Positions 46,341-58,959 of a stretch of 64,000 nt of DNA are shown here, piece by piece. The stretch comes from Papilionanthe hookeriana x Papilionanthe teres. Taxonomy: Eukaryota > Streptophyta > Magnoliopsida > Asparagales > Orchidaceae. Made by a program: the position numbers and the translations under genes. The notes below the pieces were generated by a model. It worked only from the letters and a program-made list of their open reading frames with translations, had not been told where the DNA came from and did no database searches. Positions within the stretch are counted from its first letter, which is position 1. The number at the start of each line of letters is the position of its first letter. The stretch covers positions 58,570,155-58,634,154 of the forward strand of contig CM040428.1 in assembly GCA_022702705.1 (NCBI GenBank), given 5' to 3'.

Positions 46341-48980
46341 ATTTCAATTTTTGACCCCCGGGGGCCTACACCCACCAAACCTACTAAATACCCTTAAAAA
46401 TGCCCAAAATTTGCAAAATTGCCTAAGTTACCCAAAATACCTCAAAATCAATCTTAAACATTCCACACCACTCAAATTGATCATCCATGACCAAATATAC
46501 CAAAATTCCCAAAAATACAAAAAATACCTTTTTAACTCAAAAATTCCAAAAATTCAGAAAGTTCCCAAATAAATTCCAGAAAATCCCAAATATTTCCAAT
46601 TTCATTTCGTTCAACTACACCATGAGCCAATTTTGTCAATTTAGCCCACTTTTACCAAAACCCACAATTTGACCTATTTTTAACTTAAGTGGACCCAATG
46701 TCCAACCAAACCACTCCAATTGACCTCAATTTTGATCCAATTCAATCCTAAGCTTCAATTTAATATCCCTAATATCAATTTAGATCAAACCCAAACCTAA
46801 TTTTATCAACATGTGGATCCAATCTCAATTTGAAGCTTAAAGCCCAATTTTGGCCCATGACTTAAACTTAACCCAAACCAACCCAACTCAACTCAAATTA
46901 ACCCCAAATATTTTCCTAAACCTTCCTAACATCCCCACAAACAAAACACTAACATGATTTGCCCCAAATTTGAAACCAAACTCCACCCAAACCTAACCCA
47001 AACCAAAATCCCCAATTTGGCCTAAATCCATCATGAACCCAAATGAGCCCAAATCCCAAAATCAAAGCCCAACCAAAGTTGAAAACTCTTTGTCACACCC
47101 CCATAAATATTTTTCAACATTAATTTTACATCAAACTCAACATTAACCCAAACTTAGCCCAAGTTAGCCCAATTTGGTCCACTTTGACCCTATTACTAAA
47201 AGGCCCAGATTAAATCTAATTCAACTCAAAATCACCCCAAACTTGTTTCAAACCTTTCATGGCACATCCCTAAACCAAATGCAACATTCATTTGGCATAG
47301 CACTTCACAAAATTTCCATCCACTAATTCATTTTAAAACTTAAAAGCCCACTTTCCTAAACCATTTTAAAAGCCCATCTCTCACCAAATCCAAAAAGCCC
47401 AAAATTGATTCTAAAGCCCATATGGCAAAACCCCCCCTTCATCCATTTAATCTAAATCAATCCCTAAGTTCCAAACCAATGATTAAATTAACCTAAATCA
47501 AGCTTCATCCAAATCTTCCATCAAAATGCCAAAATCCCTAAAATCCATTTTCATGAAACTAAGTCAAGCCATCCCCAAGTTAAATGGAGTCATGAAGCCA
47601 TGTATAAGTCACATGCAAGCTATGGAAGACACTTTCCTCATCACCAATCCATTTTTGGCAAAGGAGAGAATCCCTTTCTAAGCTTCCCCTTAAGCCTTTT
47701 TAAACCCCTTTGATGTCACACCCTAACCCAAAATTAACTTAAACAATCTTGATGGGGACTTCACCACACATGTGAGGCTAACCCAAGTGATTCTTTTCAG
47801 CCCAAAACCGTGCATTGGGTGGTGCACCAAGCCTAAAGCCATGGGTTGACCAAATTGAACCCAAAATAAGCCTCCCCCATTCCATTTCAATTCAGCCTCC
47901 TTTACACTTCACCAACTCCACCGACTTCACCAAATTCAAACCCCGACCCTCCTAATCGAGATGGTGACTCGACCTCCGGCCGGCCACCACCACGACCGCG
48001 TAAAACCACATGACCGAGAGGTCCATGTGAGCCAAAATTTTGAATTCTTCCTCGCTGAGTTGTCCCATGCCTAATGGACACCATGGCTGTTCTTCTCTTG
48101 ACCTAGGCAGCAAATCCCAACCCTCAATTGCCCCTAGGAAGCCCTCCAGCCAGCTCTATTTAAACTCCACCCCCTCTCAGCCAAAAAAGAGAGTTGAACA
48201 AAACCATATAGAAACTCTGCCAAAATTGCTCCAGACCCTCCTCCTAGCATAGAACACTTGATCCCCACTGAAATCCAAACCTCTAATTTCCCTATGCGAG
48301 CTCAATTTCGGAGTTGAATTTCAAGCCCAAAACCAGGACACTTCACCACAATGAGTCGATCCCTAAATCGACTTACCCTACACCTTCACCGTACCAAGAG
48401 GAGAAGTTTTCCAGCAAAAGCCCCTCACTGTGCCACCCAATCGTTTCTAGAGTCCAAAGCTTGAAATCGGTCTTGGTCACTTTCATACCTGCATGCTTCC
48501 TCATATCTAGAGACTTCATCTGGAGCTTCCTTAGGTTCAATCGAAGGTGCCACAACTCTCTGATTGAAGCTTCACTTCTCAGAGCAATGGTATTGACCTC
48601 TTCTTCCCCCCGAGCTTCTACGGATTCTCCATTTTGTTTGGCTTAATTTTAATGCATCATAGCTGTATAGATGTGTTCGTCTTGTCAAGACGAATCCATA
48701 GAGCATAAGAACGTTTAATTTGGTTGAGTATCGAGCGAGATCTTAAACCTAGAAGATGGACGGCTCTTGGGACACACCAGATGGAGACGATGACCAGCAG
48801 CCTTCGGATTGCGCATGAATCGAATGGACAGTCCAGATTGCGTCGGACGAACAGATGGAACGGAACTGCGGGCCCCGGAGCGCTGAGTCAGATGGCTGCG
48901 TCGAATGGTGAAGCAACACGTGGCCTTTCAGAGCTGCCGAGGTTGAGTCGGCACCGCGTGGATAAGTAGGAAATTAGGGG
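46340..48980 (+). repeat. A/C-rich noncoding part of the D element
   Basis: From 46340 to about 47760 the plus strand is dominated by A and C (CCCAAA, CCAAATTT words) and very poor in G. From 47900 to 48960 composition becomes balanced and richer in GC. CTCTATTTAAACTCC near 48153 could be a core promoter. Open frames here (48040-48252, 48314-48646) show no domain and no codon-like pattern. I infer this is the body of a long LTR or a large non-coding retroelement. Confidence 0.4.
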
Positions 48981-51150
48981 TATTTTTGATTTACTTAAAT
49001 ACCCAAAACTTTAAAAATGCATATCTTTGCATAGAAAAATCACAAAAATAAAATAAAAATACCCTCTTACTCAGTGAACAGAGGAGAATAATGTGGAAAA
49101 AAATAAGCCATTTTGATGAGTATTTTATTTTTAATTAATTATCTATTGATTTCAGTATTTTAATTATCCATGCATGCATACAATTCACCATGGCATGAGA
49201 CCATAGGGCTTTTGTAGCTTCTGTTCTTGGGAACATTCCCTGAATTTTCCAAGGTCAGAGGCCATCTCTATGGCAAGTTATTGATTTTTCAAGTTTAAGT
49301 GTCTGTTTTGGCATTTTAATTCCAATAATTAGCATGTTGATCAATAAATCCTAGAAAAATTAGGGGAGGTATCTTATGACCAGAGGACCCTAAGAAAAAT
49401 ATATTTTGAGTTAACTCCTTAAGAATAACCCTAATTGGCCTAAATATTCAAAATTGAACTTTAATTAAATAGAGCTAACCATACATCAAAATCACTTGAA
49501 AATAATTCTCCACTAATCTTTAGGGTCAGAGGAGTCCCATATAAAAATTTGGAATCAATTGGAAATAGTTTAACCCATTAAATGGATTGATTAAGTCACA
49601 TGGCTATTTTCTAACTTTAAAAATTCATAAAACCCAAAATACATTTCAAAAATTCACCAAATTGATTTTGGAACTTCCCTGATATCAGAGGAGTCTAAGA
49701 AAATTAAGATTTGAATTTTTCAAAAATTTTCATTTTTCAATTTTAATTTTATTTTATAATTAATTAACACTCTAAAAGGTAAAATAATTATAATAAATAA
49801 AATATAATTCAAAAAATCACGAAAATTGGTCCAAATGGTCCTTTGGTCAGTAGGAACATCCCATAATTTTCCTAAGGACAGAAACCTTACCTTGGTCATG
49901 TTGTTGAATTTTTATTGAAAACCCATATTTTTCATAAAAGTAAATATATAAATTAAATTAAATTCAGAAAAATCACATTTTCTCCTCTAATGTCTTAAAT
50001 TGACATGTGAGTGAAGTGAAATAAAAATTTTAAGTTCATTTGAGCTTAATTTGATGAGTTATGAAATAAATAAGCCTAAAGGGGCATAAAGGTAATTAAA
50101 TAATTTTAACCCTAATTAATATTTAGGTTTAATCAAGGGGAGGGTAAAATATCTGATTTTAAAATTTTCATTAGATGATTGAAACCTAGGGAATTAAGGG
50201 GTAGAAATTCATTAATCATCTTGAAAATATTTAAAGTAAATTTAATTAATTAAACAATTTAAATTTTAGAAGAATAAGTTAAAATTTGGATTATTAAGGT
50301 TAGGGATATGATTTAAGAAGATATCAATTCTTTAATTTAAAATCCCTAAATGAATCACTTTGATAATATTCAACTCTTAATCAAACTAAAAAAAATGATA
50401 ATTGAAATTAATAATTAAATAATTAAAAGGAAAATTAACCTTAATTAAATTAAAAGCTTAAAACATTAAGTGATTTGATAATCAAATTGAAATAAATTTA
50501 AAACATTAAAAGTAATTTGAAATCACTTAAGAGAAAAAAATCTAAAACAAATTTGAAACATTAAATAAAATCAACCTTAAGACAATTCATAATTAAAAAC
50601 ATAAAAAATCAAACCAATTAAAATTGACCTAAAGTGTTACAATTAAGTCAAATTAAATTTAAATCATTAAAAGTTTAGTTAAATTGAATAATCTAAACAC
50701 CTTTTTCAAATCAAACAATTTAAAACACTTAAGAGAAAATCAACTTGAATTTTGAAACTAAATTAAATCATCCCAAATCATCAATTTAACTTTAATCAAA
50801 GCGATTAAATTCTTTAACAAATTAATTTGCCCCCTAAAGGCTTTCATTATTATAACTCTTAAATGGAGCATTAAGTGGAATTTCACTTTACTCATTGGAT
50901 AATCAAATGTCCAAGTTCACTGAGCAAGAGACAAAACTCAACTAAACTTTGGATGATTAATTCACCAGTACAATAAAGTTCATTTGGACTCAAAATAATC
51001 TCAGAAGTATTGAAAAGATGTTTAAGACTCGTCCTAAGCACTTTCTCAATATGATGAGATGTTTTAGAAGAACAATTGAACTTAATTGTTCTTAGATGAA
51101 GAAAATCATCCTTAACAAAACACAAGAATCTAGACGTCGTAGGAATTGAC
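48981..51150. repeat. AT-rich segment with recurrent CAGAGG motifs
   Basis: GGTCAGAGG, CCAGAGGA, GTCAGAGGAGT, TCAGAGGAGT and GGACAGAAAC recur near 49253, 49381, 49525, 49684 and 49877. Most are near CCCTGAATTTTCC or CCCATAATTTTCC phrases, suggesting degenerate tandem units of roughly 150-190 bp. From 50000 to 50900 only AATTAAA-type low complexity is seen. No gene. Confidence 0.45.
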
Positions 51151-51830
51151 TAGCAATAGGATTAAGACTTTGATAGACAACCAAAACCTTCCATTAGCTT
51201 TACCTAGGTGTTTCTTGCAAATACATAAATGCTCTAAACATGTGTTTTAAGTGTAGCTTGGAATGACGGGAAGACCCTCCAGATACGCTTTTATTTTATT
51301 GTAATTTACTTACCTGCACTGCACTTTACTTTTCTTGCATGTTAAACAAGATTGACACTCTGCATGAAAACTGAAACCTTTAGGATAGCCACAAAACTGA
51401 AACCCAAAACTAAATTAAAAGTTACAACAAGATAAAATTCACCGCCACAACATTCAAAATATAAAACAACTCAAAATTTAATCACAAACTAAACAACAAA
51501 ACTACAATTGCAACTAAATTAAAACGTCTCGTTGGATGATCGGGAATACCTCGGATGATGTAACCCACGTGTTGCTAATGGGATTTCCCACGGTCTAAAT
51601 GAATGTGTGGAACTCATTCAGTTGAGTTTAACAAATTCATCTGGACTAAGTGAATCCGATGAAAATAACGGTGTCGGGATGACGGAATCGTGGGATCTTA
51701 ATCGGTTCTGTTTAACCAACTTTAAGATTTGTTTTAATTAAAACATTAAAGACATTTGGACTTTTAGATTTCTCTAAACCAAAACACTTCTCTCATCTCT
51801 TGATATCACTTTCTAAAACTAAAACTCCGC
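51150..51830. other. Repeat-complex sequence, nothing coding
   Basis: Noncoding sequence continuous with the reversed repeat B on its right; it includes AACAACAAAAC low complexity near 51495. No gene was recognised. Confidence 0.45.
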
Positions 51831-51834
51831 AACA

Positions 51835-52640
51835 ACGAGGAGCTTGGAGCATAGTGGGCAGCACGGCCATCGTCGTCAGCAAAACTGGAATCTACATCAG
51901 CAAAACCATTCTTAGAATTAAATAACCAAGCCATAGGATTTCGAGGTAGTTTGTCTAGTGCAACATAAATCTTCAACTTTTTCGTTAGGCACTTGCATAA
52001 TCATTTTATGCAAATTAAGTCCTAACTGGTTTTAGGATTTCGAGGTAGTTGTTTGGTACGACATAAACCCTCACATCTTCGAGGCTATTTGCATGATTGT
52101 TTCATACAAATATAAGTCCTAATTAATTAAAATTGGCAGGATTGAAACATTAAATATACTCTCAAATTGAAGCCAAACAATAGGATAGTCGGGAAGTCAC
52201 CGAAGTTCACTTCGGATCTGTGACATCCCCTACTTCTCTCCCTTTGGACTCCTAAAATAAACTGTTCCAAATTTGAGCTATTCCCTATTGAAATTTCCAT
52301 AGTCCAATTGTTTGAAAACCTTAAACTTTGAAATTATTGAGAGCAAAACCACTGATCATTATCGAGAGTTTTCTTAAGTGTTTTCAGACATTTAGGATGT
52401 AATTAACTATAGGGGCTTGCCCTTTTAGGGAACTTTAAGAACCCAGATAACATAAACCTTGCTTAATTCATTTATATTAAGTAGGGGAAGTTGTCGGCTT
52501 ATAAAATTGGTTCACAGACCAAACAGATGTCACAAATCTTCTAGTTTATTTAATCGAGCCCCCATCATCAAGCAGTGTGTCTATTCTTCGGGATAGATAC
52601 ACGGTTTGTGATGCGATGCTCATTTATATAAACTATTTGG
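51835..52640 (-). repeat. Dispersed repeat B (copy 3, reversed)
   Basis: Reverse complement of the 43.86-44.70-kb copy, with the same landmarks and the same internal tandem duplication (ATAAATC at 51965 and ATAAACC at 52063, about 98 bp apart). Conservation of the duplication in both copies shows it predates their dispersal. Confidence 0.75.
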
Positions 52641-52930
52641 GATGTGAGATCGGTTTGATTTCATATCTTAAAATTTTCAAACTTAAAGTTATTTTCAAAA
52701 TCAAATGTTTCTTTCTAAAATTATATATATATTTAAATTAAATTTAAATTTAAATTTCGCCGACAACTTCTGTAGGCGACCCCTTTTCAAAACACATAAC
52801 CTAAAAATATGCCGAAAATAACACCCAAACCCTTTCCAAAATAGTTTTTATATTGACTCAAAATAATGAGAAAGCCCACTCAAAATGGCACTTAAACTTC
52901 TTCAAGACAGCCTTTATCCATGCTTGAAAT
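52641..52930. other. Short spacer, nothing recognised
   Basis: AT-rich; contains AAATTTAAATTTAAATTT near 52740. Confidence 0.5.
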
Positions 52931-53004
52931 AGTGCTTAAACCATCCCCAAAACAACATACGTTCAACAGTGCTTAAACCATCCCCAAAACAACATACGTT
53001 CAGC
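52931..53004. repeat. 37-bp perfect tandem duplication
   Basis: AGTGCTTAAACCATCCCCAA plus AACAACATACGTTCA occurs twice head to tail (52931 and 52968) with essentially no divergence, so it is a recent event. Confidence 0.85.
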
Positions 53005-53024
53005 CCTAAAAAAGCATTAAAATT

Positions 53025-53475
53025 TCTCTTGAAAACAATATTTAATCAGCTTAAAAACAACAAATAATCAACCCCACAAAGAGGCATTTGAACTATTCCA
53101 AACATCAAATGTATCGAGCCAAAACAAAGAGGCTATGAAGCCAAAATGACTATAATATCAAGACCAAAACAACTACAGTATCAATCATAAATGACGCTCC
53201 AAACCTTCTCCAAAATGACAAACTTTTGAGCCCAAAATAGTGCTAAAAGCCCTCTTGAAAACAACAGTTAATTAACTTAAAAAGCAACAAATAATCAGCC
53301 CCAAAAGAGGCATTTGAACTATTAAGAATAACATGTGTATCGAGCCAAAATAGAGAGGCTATGAAGCCAAAACGGCTATAATATCAAGATCAAAACAATT
53401 GCAGTATCAAGCCAAAATGATGCTCCAAACCTTCTCCCAAAATGAAAAACATTCAAGCCCAAAATAGTGTTTAAG
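53025..53475. repeat. 227-bp tandem repeat, two units
   Basis: CAAATAATCA at 53061 recurs at 53288. The following phrases AGAGGCATTTGAACTATT, ATCGAGCCAAAA, GAGGCTATGAAGCCAAAA, CTATAATATCAAGA and GCTCCAAACCTTCTCC all recur in order. Confidence 0.85.
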
Positions 53476-53574
53476 TCCTTTCCAAAACAGCAAGGAAGCT
53501 GAGCAAAACATCTGAGAGGCCGGGCAAAACAACAATGCTCCAAAATATTTAGGCTTTCATGAATAAAACACCAA

Positions 53575-53870
53575 AATCTTCAAACTCTTACAAATAGCAC
53601 AAGGAAAGTCCTCAAATTTTTAAAAAGCGAAGCATCTGAATCGTTCCAACTTTGCAAGTAAAACCGCGAAAGCTCTCATATTTTTAAAGAGTAAAACATC
53701 CAAAACTTTCTAACATTGCAAATAAAATCATGAGTTTTTTTTAAGAGTAAAGTGTCCAAAAATATCTAACGCTGCAAATAAAACCTTGGAAGCTCTTAGA
53801 TTTTTAAAGAGTAAAGCATCCAAACTTTCTAATTTTGCAAATAAAATGTTGAAGTCTTCTTAGATTTTCA
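53575..53870. repeat. About 63-70-bp tandem repeat, 4-5 units
   Basis: Units carry CTCTCATATTTTTAAAGAGT, then AAACATCCAAAACTTTCTAA and TTGCAAATAAAA. They start near 53576, 53650, 53725 and 53790, with substitutions between units. Confidence 0.8.
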
Positions 53871-54004
53871 CAAATGCATGAGCAAACTTTCATATTTTAA
53901 TAAAAGGGACAAGATGAAACATCAAGCTTTCATATTTTTATGAGTGAAGCTCCAAACCTTCAAATTTCCTTAAGGTAAACTTTCTAGATTTTCAAAAGTA
54001 AGGA

Positions 54005-54645
54005 TGTTGACCTCATTTTTGAGGTCTTCCTTTTCCTCTCCTAAAGTCTGGGATCTATCTTTATGCTTTTCTCATTGACTTTTCAAGAATACTAATAATG
54101 AAACCCAACCCATTTAGAAGTTCAAACTACCTCTTAGCTCTTTCGATAGGCCTCACATGAGTGGTCTCAAGCAATATCCATTTGATCGAGTGGTTAGGGC
54201 TACAGGCCATCACCATTTGGTTGAGTGGCTGGAAGCACAAGCCATCACTATCGAGTTGGGTGGCTAGGACCAACATGTGGAGCCCTAAAAAGAGTTCCAT
54301 AGGATCTCAAGGCTTTAGGAGGTCCCTTATGCACACTCACTTCACCTTATGCATATGCATGTATGCTTACATACATTCACATACATCACATTACATTACC
54401 TTCACATACATTATACTACAATATACTTACATTCATTTTTACGGTTTACCCAAAATCCAAAATTACCAAATTTGAACAAAATTGTCCCAAATTCTCCAAG
54501 CCACCCAAAATTCCACCCCCCAAATTCTCTAAATTACTCAATCCCATGAATTTTCACCAAAACTTTCTTCAAATTAGCACAAATTCCCAAAATCATCCAA
54601 ACCCACTAATTTTCACCAAGAACTTCTCCAATTACCAAATATATA
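54005..54645 (+). repeat. Left arm of a large foldback (repeat D, copy 3)
   Basis: It starts TGTTGACCTCATTTTTGAGG right after a purine run (AAAAGTAAGGA), as expected for an LTR after a polypurine tract. It pairs in reverse complement with 55490-56096. Shared landmarks: GGATCTATC / GGATCTAGC, TTAGGAGGTCCCTTATG / TTAGGAGATCTCTTATG, ATCACATTACATTAC / ATCACATTACATTGC, AAATCCAAAATTACCAAAT (both) and CCAAGCCACCCA (both). Confidence 0.8.
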
Positions 54646-54659
54646 CAAAAAGCTCAAAC

Positions 54660-55400
54660 TTGTGTTATTAGAAGTGTTATTTAGGTTGTATTTCAGTGTC
54701 ATTGGGGCACTAGCATTATTTTGTGTTATTTGTGTTATTCATGGTGTTATTCGTCTTGTATTGCTGTGTTATTGGCTCAGAATTGCAATCACGGTATTGT
54801 TGAGGGTGCTTTTGGCAAATAATCAAGATTTCGCAGTGTTATTGGCAATTAAGTAGCGGAACACGACGTTATTGCGGAGTTTTGCACAGCATCGTGGTGT
54901 TATTGGCGAGGAATTGAAAGGCAGTGTTATCGCGGTAGTATTACGATAGTATGGTGGTGTTGTTGGAGTTTTGCGGCGTATTACCGTGGGGCTATGAGGC
55001 AGTGGTGTTATTGCGATAATAGTGTGGTAGTATTGCAGTGTTGTTGGGGGTTTGCGACGTGGGGTTACACGACATTTGTGTTATTTCGGTATTATGACGG
55101 TTGTATTAAGGTGTTATTACGGGTTTGCGACGATGTTATTGGAGGGATTGCGGTGTTATTTCGGCGGTGTTATTCTGATGGCGGTGGCAGTGTTATTGCG
55201 GTGGTACTGTGGTAGTATTTAGGTGGTATTTTGATAGTATTTGTCATGGTATTGGAACGATCCCATGAGGGTGTTGTGTTATTTAGTGCAAACCGTGGTA
55301 GTATTGCAATGTTATGGGGATTTTGTGGTCGTGGTGTTATTGGCTCAGTGGTCGTGGTGTTATTGCGGTAGTACCGTGGTAGCATTATGATCTTATTGAT
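54660..55400. repeat. GTGTTATT-type minisatellite in the foldback loop
   Basis: About 740 bp built from GTGTTATTG, GCGGTAGTATT and GTGGTAGTATTG words in variable order, roughly 8-16 bp each. The plus strand is strongly G/T-biased, almost lacking C. Frames crossing it give valine/leucine/tyrosine-rich nonsense. No regular long period was evident by eye. Confidence 0.85.
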
Positions 55401-55489
55401 GGTACTATCACCGTGAAGATTACTTGAAATTCCAAAAGTCTTCCATGGGTTCAACAATTTTTAAGGGTTGTTATGATGAAATTTGAGGA

Positions 55490-56096
55490 ATGAATTTGGT
55501 ATGTAGGCTCAAAGTTAATGGGTTTGAGGTAAATTTTGAGTTTGATCTTGAGCAATTTTGAGTTTGGGCTTGAATTTGAATGGGCCTAGGGTTGACTTTG
55601 GATTTTGGTAAATTTGAAGTGAATTTGATAATTTTTTATGAGAGGTGATCCAATTTGGTAGTTTTGATAATATGAGATGGAAAAATGGGTGGCTTGGAGT
55701 AATTGGGCTAATATTAAGCATATTTGGTAATTTTGGATTTTTATAAATTGTAAAATGAATGCAAGTATGTTGTGGTGTGTTGTAGGTGAATGCAATGTAA
55801 TGTGATATATGTGTTTGCAAAATGGAATGAGTATGCAAGTCATAAGAGATCTCCTAAGCCCTTTAGATCCTTTAGGAACCCTCTTTGGGCTTCAGCATGT
55901 TGATTCCAGCCATCCCAACCAAAGGTTGAGGGCTTGGGACCACCCATGCGAGGTCTTACAAGATAAAAGAGATGGTTAGAATTGCAAAGGGGCTGGTCCC
56001 ATCACTAATCATTTAGGATAGTCAACAAGAAAGCCCTAGTGCTAGATCCTAGGTCCTAATGAGAGGAAAATAAAGACCAAAAAAATGAGGTCCACC
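55490..56096 (-). repeat. Right arm of the large foldback (repeat D, copy 4)
   Basis: The reverse complement starts TGGACCTCATTTTTTTGGTC at 56096 and follows the left arm through GACCTAGGATCTAGC, TGTTGACTATCC, CACATTACATTGCATTCACC, CCAAAATTACCAAAT and CTCCAAGCCACCC. After the shared part it continues with an AACTCAAAA-rich tail towards the minisatellite. Confidence 0.8.
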
Positions 56097-56099
56097 GCC

Positions 56100-58955
56100 A
56101 AGAGGAAGAAGAAGCAGCCTTTGAACATTCTCAAGGTCTCCTCTCCGGCCCAAAAACTTCAAATGAAGTGAAGAGACCAAAAATGAGGAGGAGAGGCAAA
56201 GTTAAACTAGCCTACCCATGCAAATCCAAAAAATGCCCCCTTGATTAAGCGAGTAGGGAGTCCCAAACCATAACTTTCCCGCAACACACATAAGAGGATT
56301 CCATGACTTCCCTTAGCTACACGAGACTCCAGGCGGACGTGCGGTGACTTCTAAACACCAAAATGGGCACCGAATATGTTATGTGTCCTGAATGAGCCCC
56401 TCCGATGGAGGGTTCTCCCGAGAAAGTCTAAATCACCGCCAACCCTAGCACCTTGCCTTGAACAAGTGCTACAGAGTTATGGAAGGGTGCTTAAGCTACA
56501 AGTTGCATGGACGAACCATAAACTATCTCAAGTTGTGCTGAAGGACACCATACACACGTGACATCCGAAATTGATGCCAACACTCATCACCGAGGTTAAT
56601 TTCTTCGTATTGACAACCTCCATATTGAGCTCTTCATCAATTGCATCAACTGGAAATCACAAGCCTGTCATTTGAGTTTCTTGATGGGTGGGTTCAACTT
56701 TATTCTGAATATTAATGGTTGCTCTTGGTTTACTTGAAATGATAACCGCCTAGTCACCATTATCTCTTGCTTTATGTGGATATCAAAGATAATAAATCTA
56801 ACTCGCCTGTCAAGCTAGAAGGAAAAAAAAAAACTACAATAAAATATCTACATTTACTTTTTTGGTCTTCATTAAACTATCTACACCAAGCATCGATATA
56901 TCTATAGTGTCTTCCAATAGGGCATTCACTTTTTCTTCATTTTGCTTTACTCTCATTAATGTTTCTTTTCCCTATATTTTTTCACTATGAGTATTGACTT
57001 ATCATAGTATTAGAATCCACTTGGGTGATCTCATGACTTGGTTCATTTTGTGAAAATTTGATTTATTTTTCCTTTATTTATTATTCAAATTTTGAAATAT
57101 GTTTATATTAACAATATTTATATAAAAGTTCATGAAATTTCATATATCTAATATCATATAATGCACTCGTTGTGGATAAGATCTCTAACACCACTAAGCT
57201 TTATATAAGACAATCCATATGAACTACTTTTGAAAGTAATGACTCCATCATAGCCTTTAAAAATTGATGGGAGCTTGCTTAATGCATGAATCATATCATT
57301 AATTTTTTTTTTCAAAAAGTTTAATTACCTTTTGATATATTTAAATTCATAGATTATCAATGTTTTTTCTAACATCCTGAAAGTTAACCTTTATGCATTT
57401 TATATACCTTATTAACAACATTTGAGAAATGTTAGAGAACACTTTATGATGACCACCATATTTGTCATGTTAAGAACCTTGAAGGCAATGCCATGCTAAG
57501 TGTTGGTGGATGACATTAAAGCTTATTTGTTTATTAAATTTCATTCTTTCTAATTGATTATTTGTAATTCTATTCCCTTCAATTATTCATAGAGTTTCTT
57601 ATATTACACATAGTCCCTTATAAGCATCTTCTTGTGCCATTAATCCCAACTACTAAATTTATCTATTTGATTTTCTCATCCTTCATTCTAAAATCTAAAA
57701 AGTTTCTAGACCAAAACTTTAATGCCAATTGTAATGAAAAAAAAAACTACAATAAAATATTAATCAAGGATGAGAGAATAAATAAAATTGGTATCATAAA
57801 TAGAGAAAATAAATTTATGTCGTACTAAGAGATCAATCCTTGTTCATAACTATTGAAAGATTATATATTATAGTGGACTTCAAAATACCATGCATTTATT
57901 TTCATATAGAATAGAAAATAAAGATATTGATATCGATTGCTTTAGTCAGTGATCGAGAGAGAATAGCGTCATCTATTATAAAGATGAGTGATTAATATGA
58001 AGAATTATATATTATTCATATTTTCACTATATATTTTATTTCTCTATTAGAAGAGTTTAAATGAGATATTCTCTCTAGAAGCTTTTCCTTTTGATGATAC
58101 AAAACTTGTTGCACTTCTTTGTTCTTTAAAATGCAAGATCTTACTTATAAAAAACACATGAAAACTCATCTAATCTCTCTTAGTTGGTCATCTCCTATCT
58201 GTTACACTTTTCTATGACAACTTGTGATTTTACATGTCAATAACTTCCTTCAAATGCACAAATTTTAGAGGAAAAAAATGAGATTGAAGGCATAAATTTT
58301 ATTACGAAGATGAATAAGATATTATAAGAGATCTTAAAGTTGATAAAATATCTCAAATTAGCTTTATGATTTTATATTAATAAAAAATCTCTAAAACTTC
58401 TCATAGCTCATAAAATAGATAATAAATAAAATTTAAAGAGGATTTTTAGTCATAGTTTATTTTATTCTAATAAGAGAAAATTAAGCTACATATTTTTCAA
58501 CACTATTTAAAAAAAATTCTTTTGAATATGATAAAATTTAAAAATAGCATATTATTGGCAAACAAATAATATACATATATAAGTGAATAACTTATGCTAA
58601 CAATCTCATTAAGATATGTTTTACACTTTAGAGAATAATTTTCCTTTCAATAGGCCAATCAAGTTTGAGTTTTGTCAATAAGATTTTGACCAAAAAAAAT
58701 TTAATATCTTTTAAAAATTTTAAGGGAGCACTTGTTTTTAAATAGAAGGTAAACATTTTTATGATTTAAAAAAGAAGTTAATTGATTAAAAAAAAGGATT
58801 ATTATTCTCCAAATAATGGTAGAAAATTTGTTTAATATTAATATTAAGCTCAAATTTGTCTTCATTGACAAGAAGAAGTAAGATTTAGAATCATTCATGG
58901 ATCATATGACAATGAAAAAAACAAAAGTAGAAGATAAAAAAATAAATAAATAAAT
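56100..58955. other. Intergenic, nothing recognised
   Basis: AT-rich with scattered short open frames and no domain. The stretch 56580-56800 has a near-coding look but is broken by stops and could be an old retroelement. Confidence 0.45.
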
Positions 58956-58959
58956 AAAG

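Noticed and set aside
48314..48646. 110-codon open frame in the repeat D body
   Set aside because: Composition fits low-G noncoding repeat DNA, and there is no domain or start context.
54994..55215. Valine/cysteine-rich open frame
   Set aside because: It is an artefact of the GTGTTATT minisatellite.
56580..56800. Possible LINE coding fragment
   Set aside because: Only vague similarity (a tryptophan/asparagine phrase) with stops; not enough to support a call.
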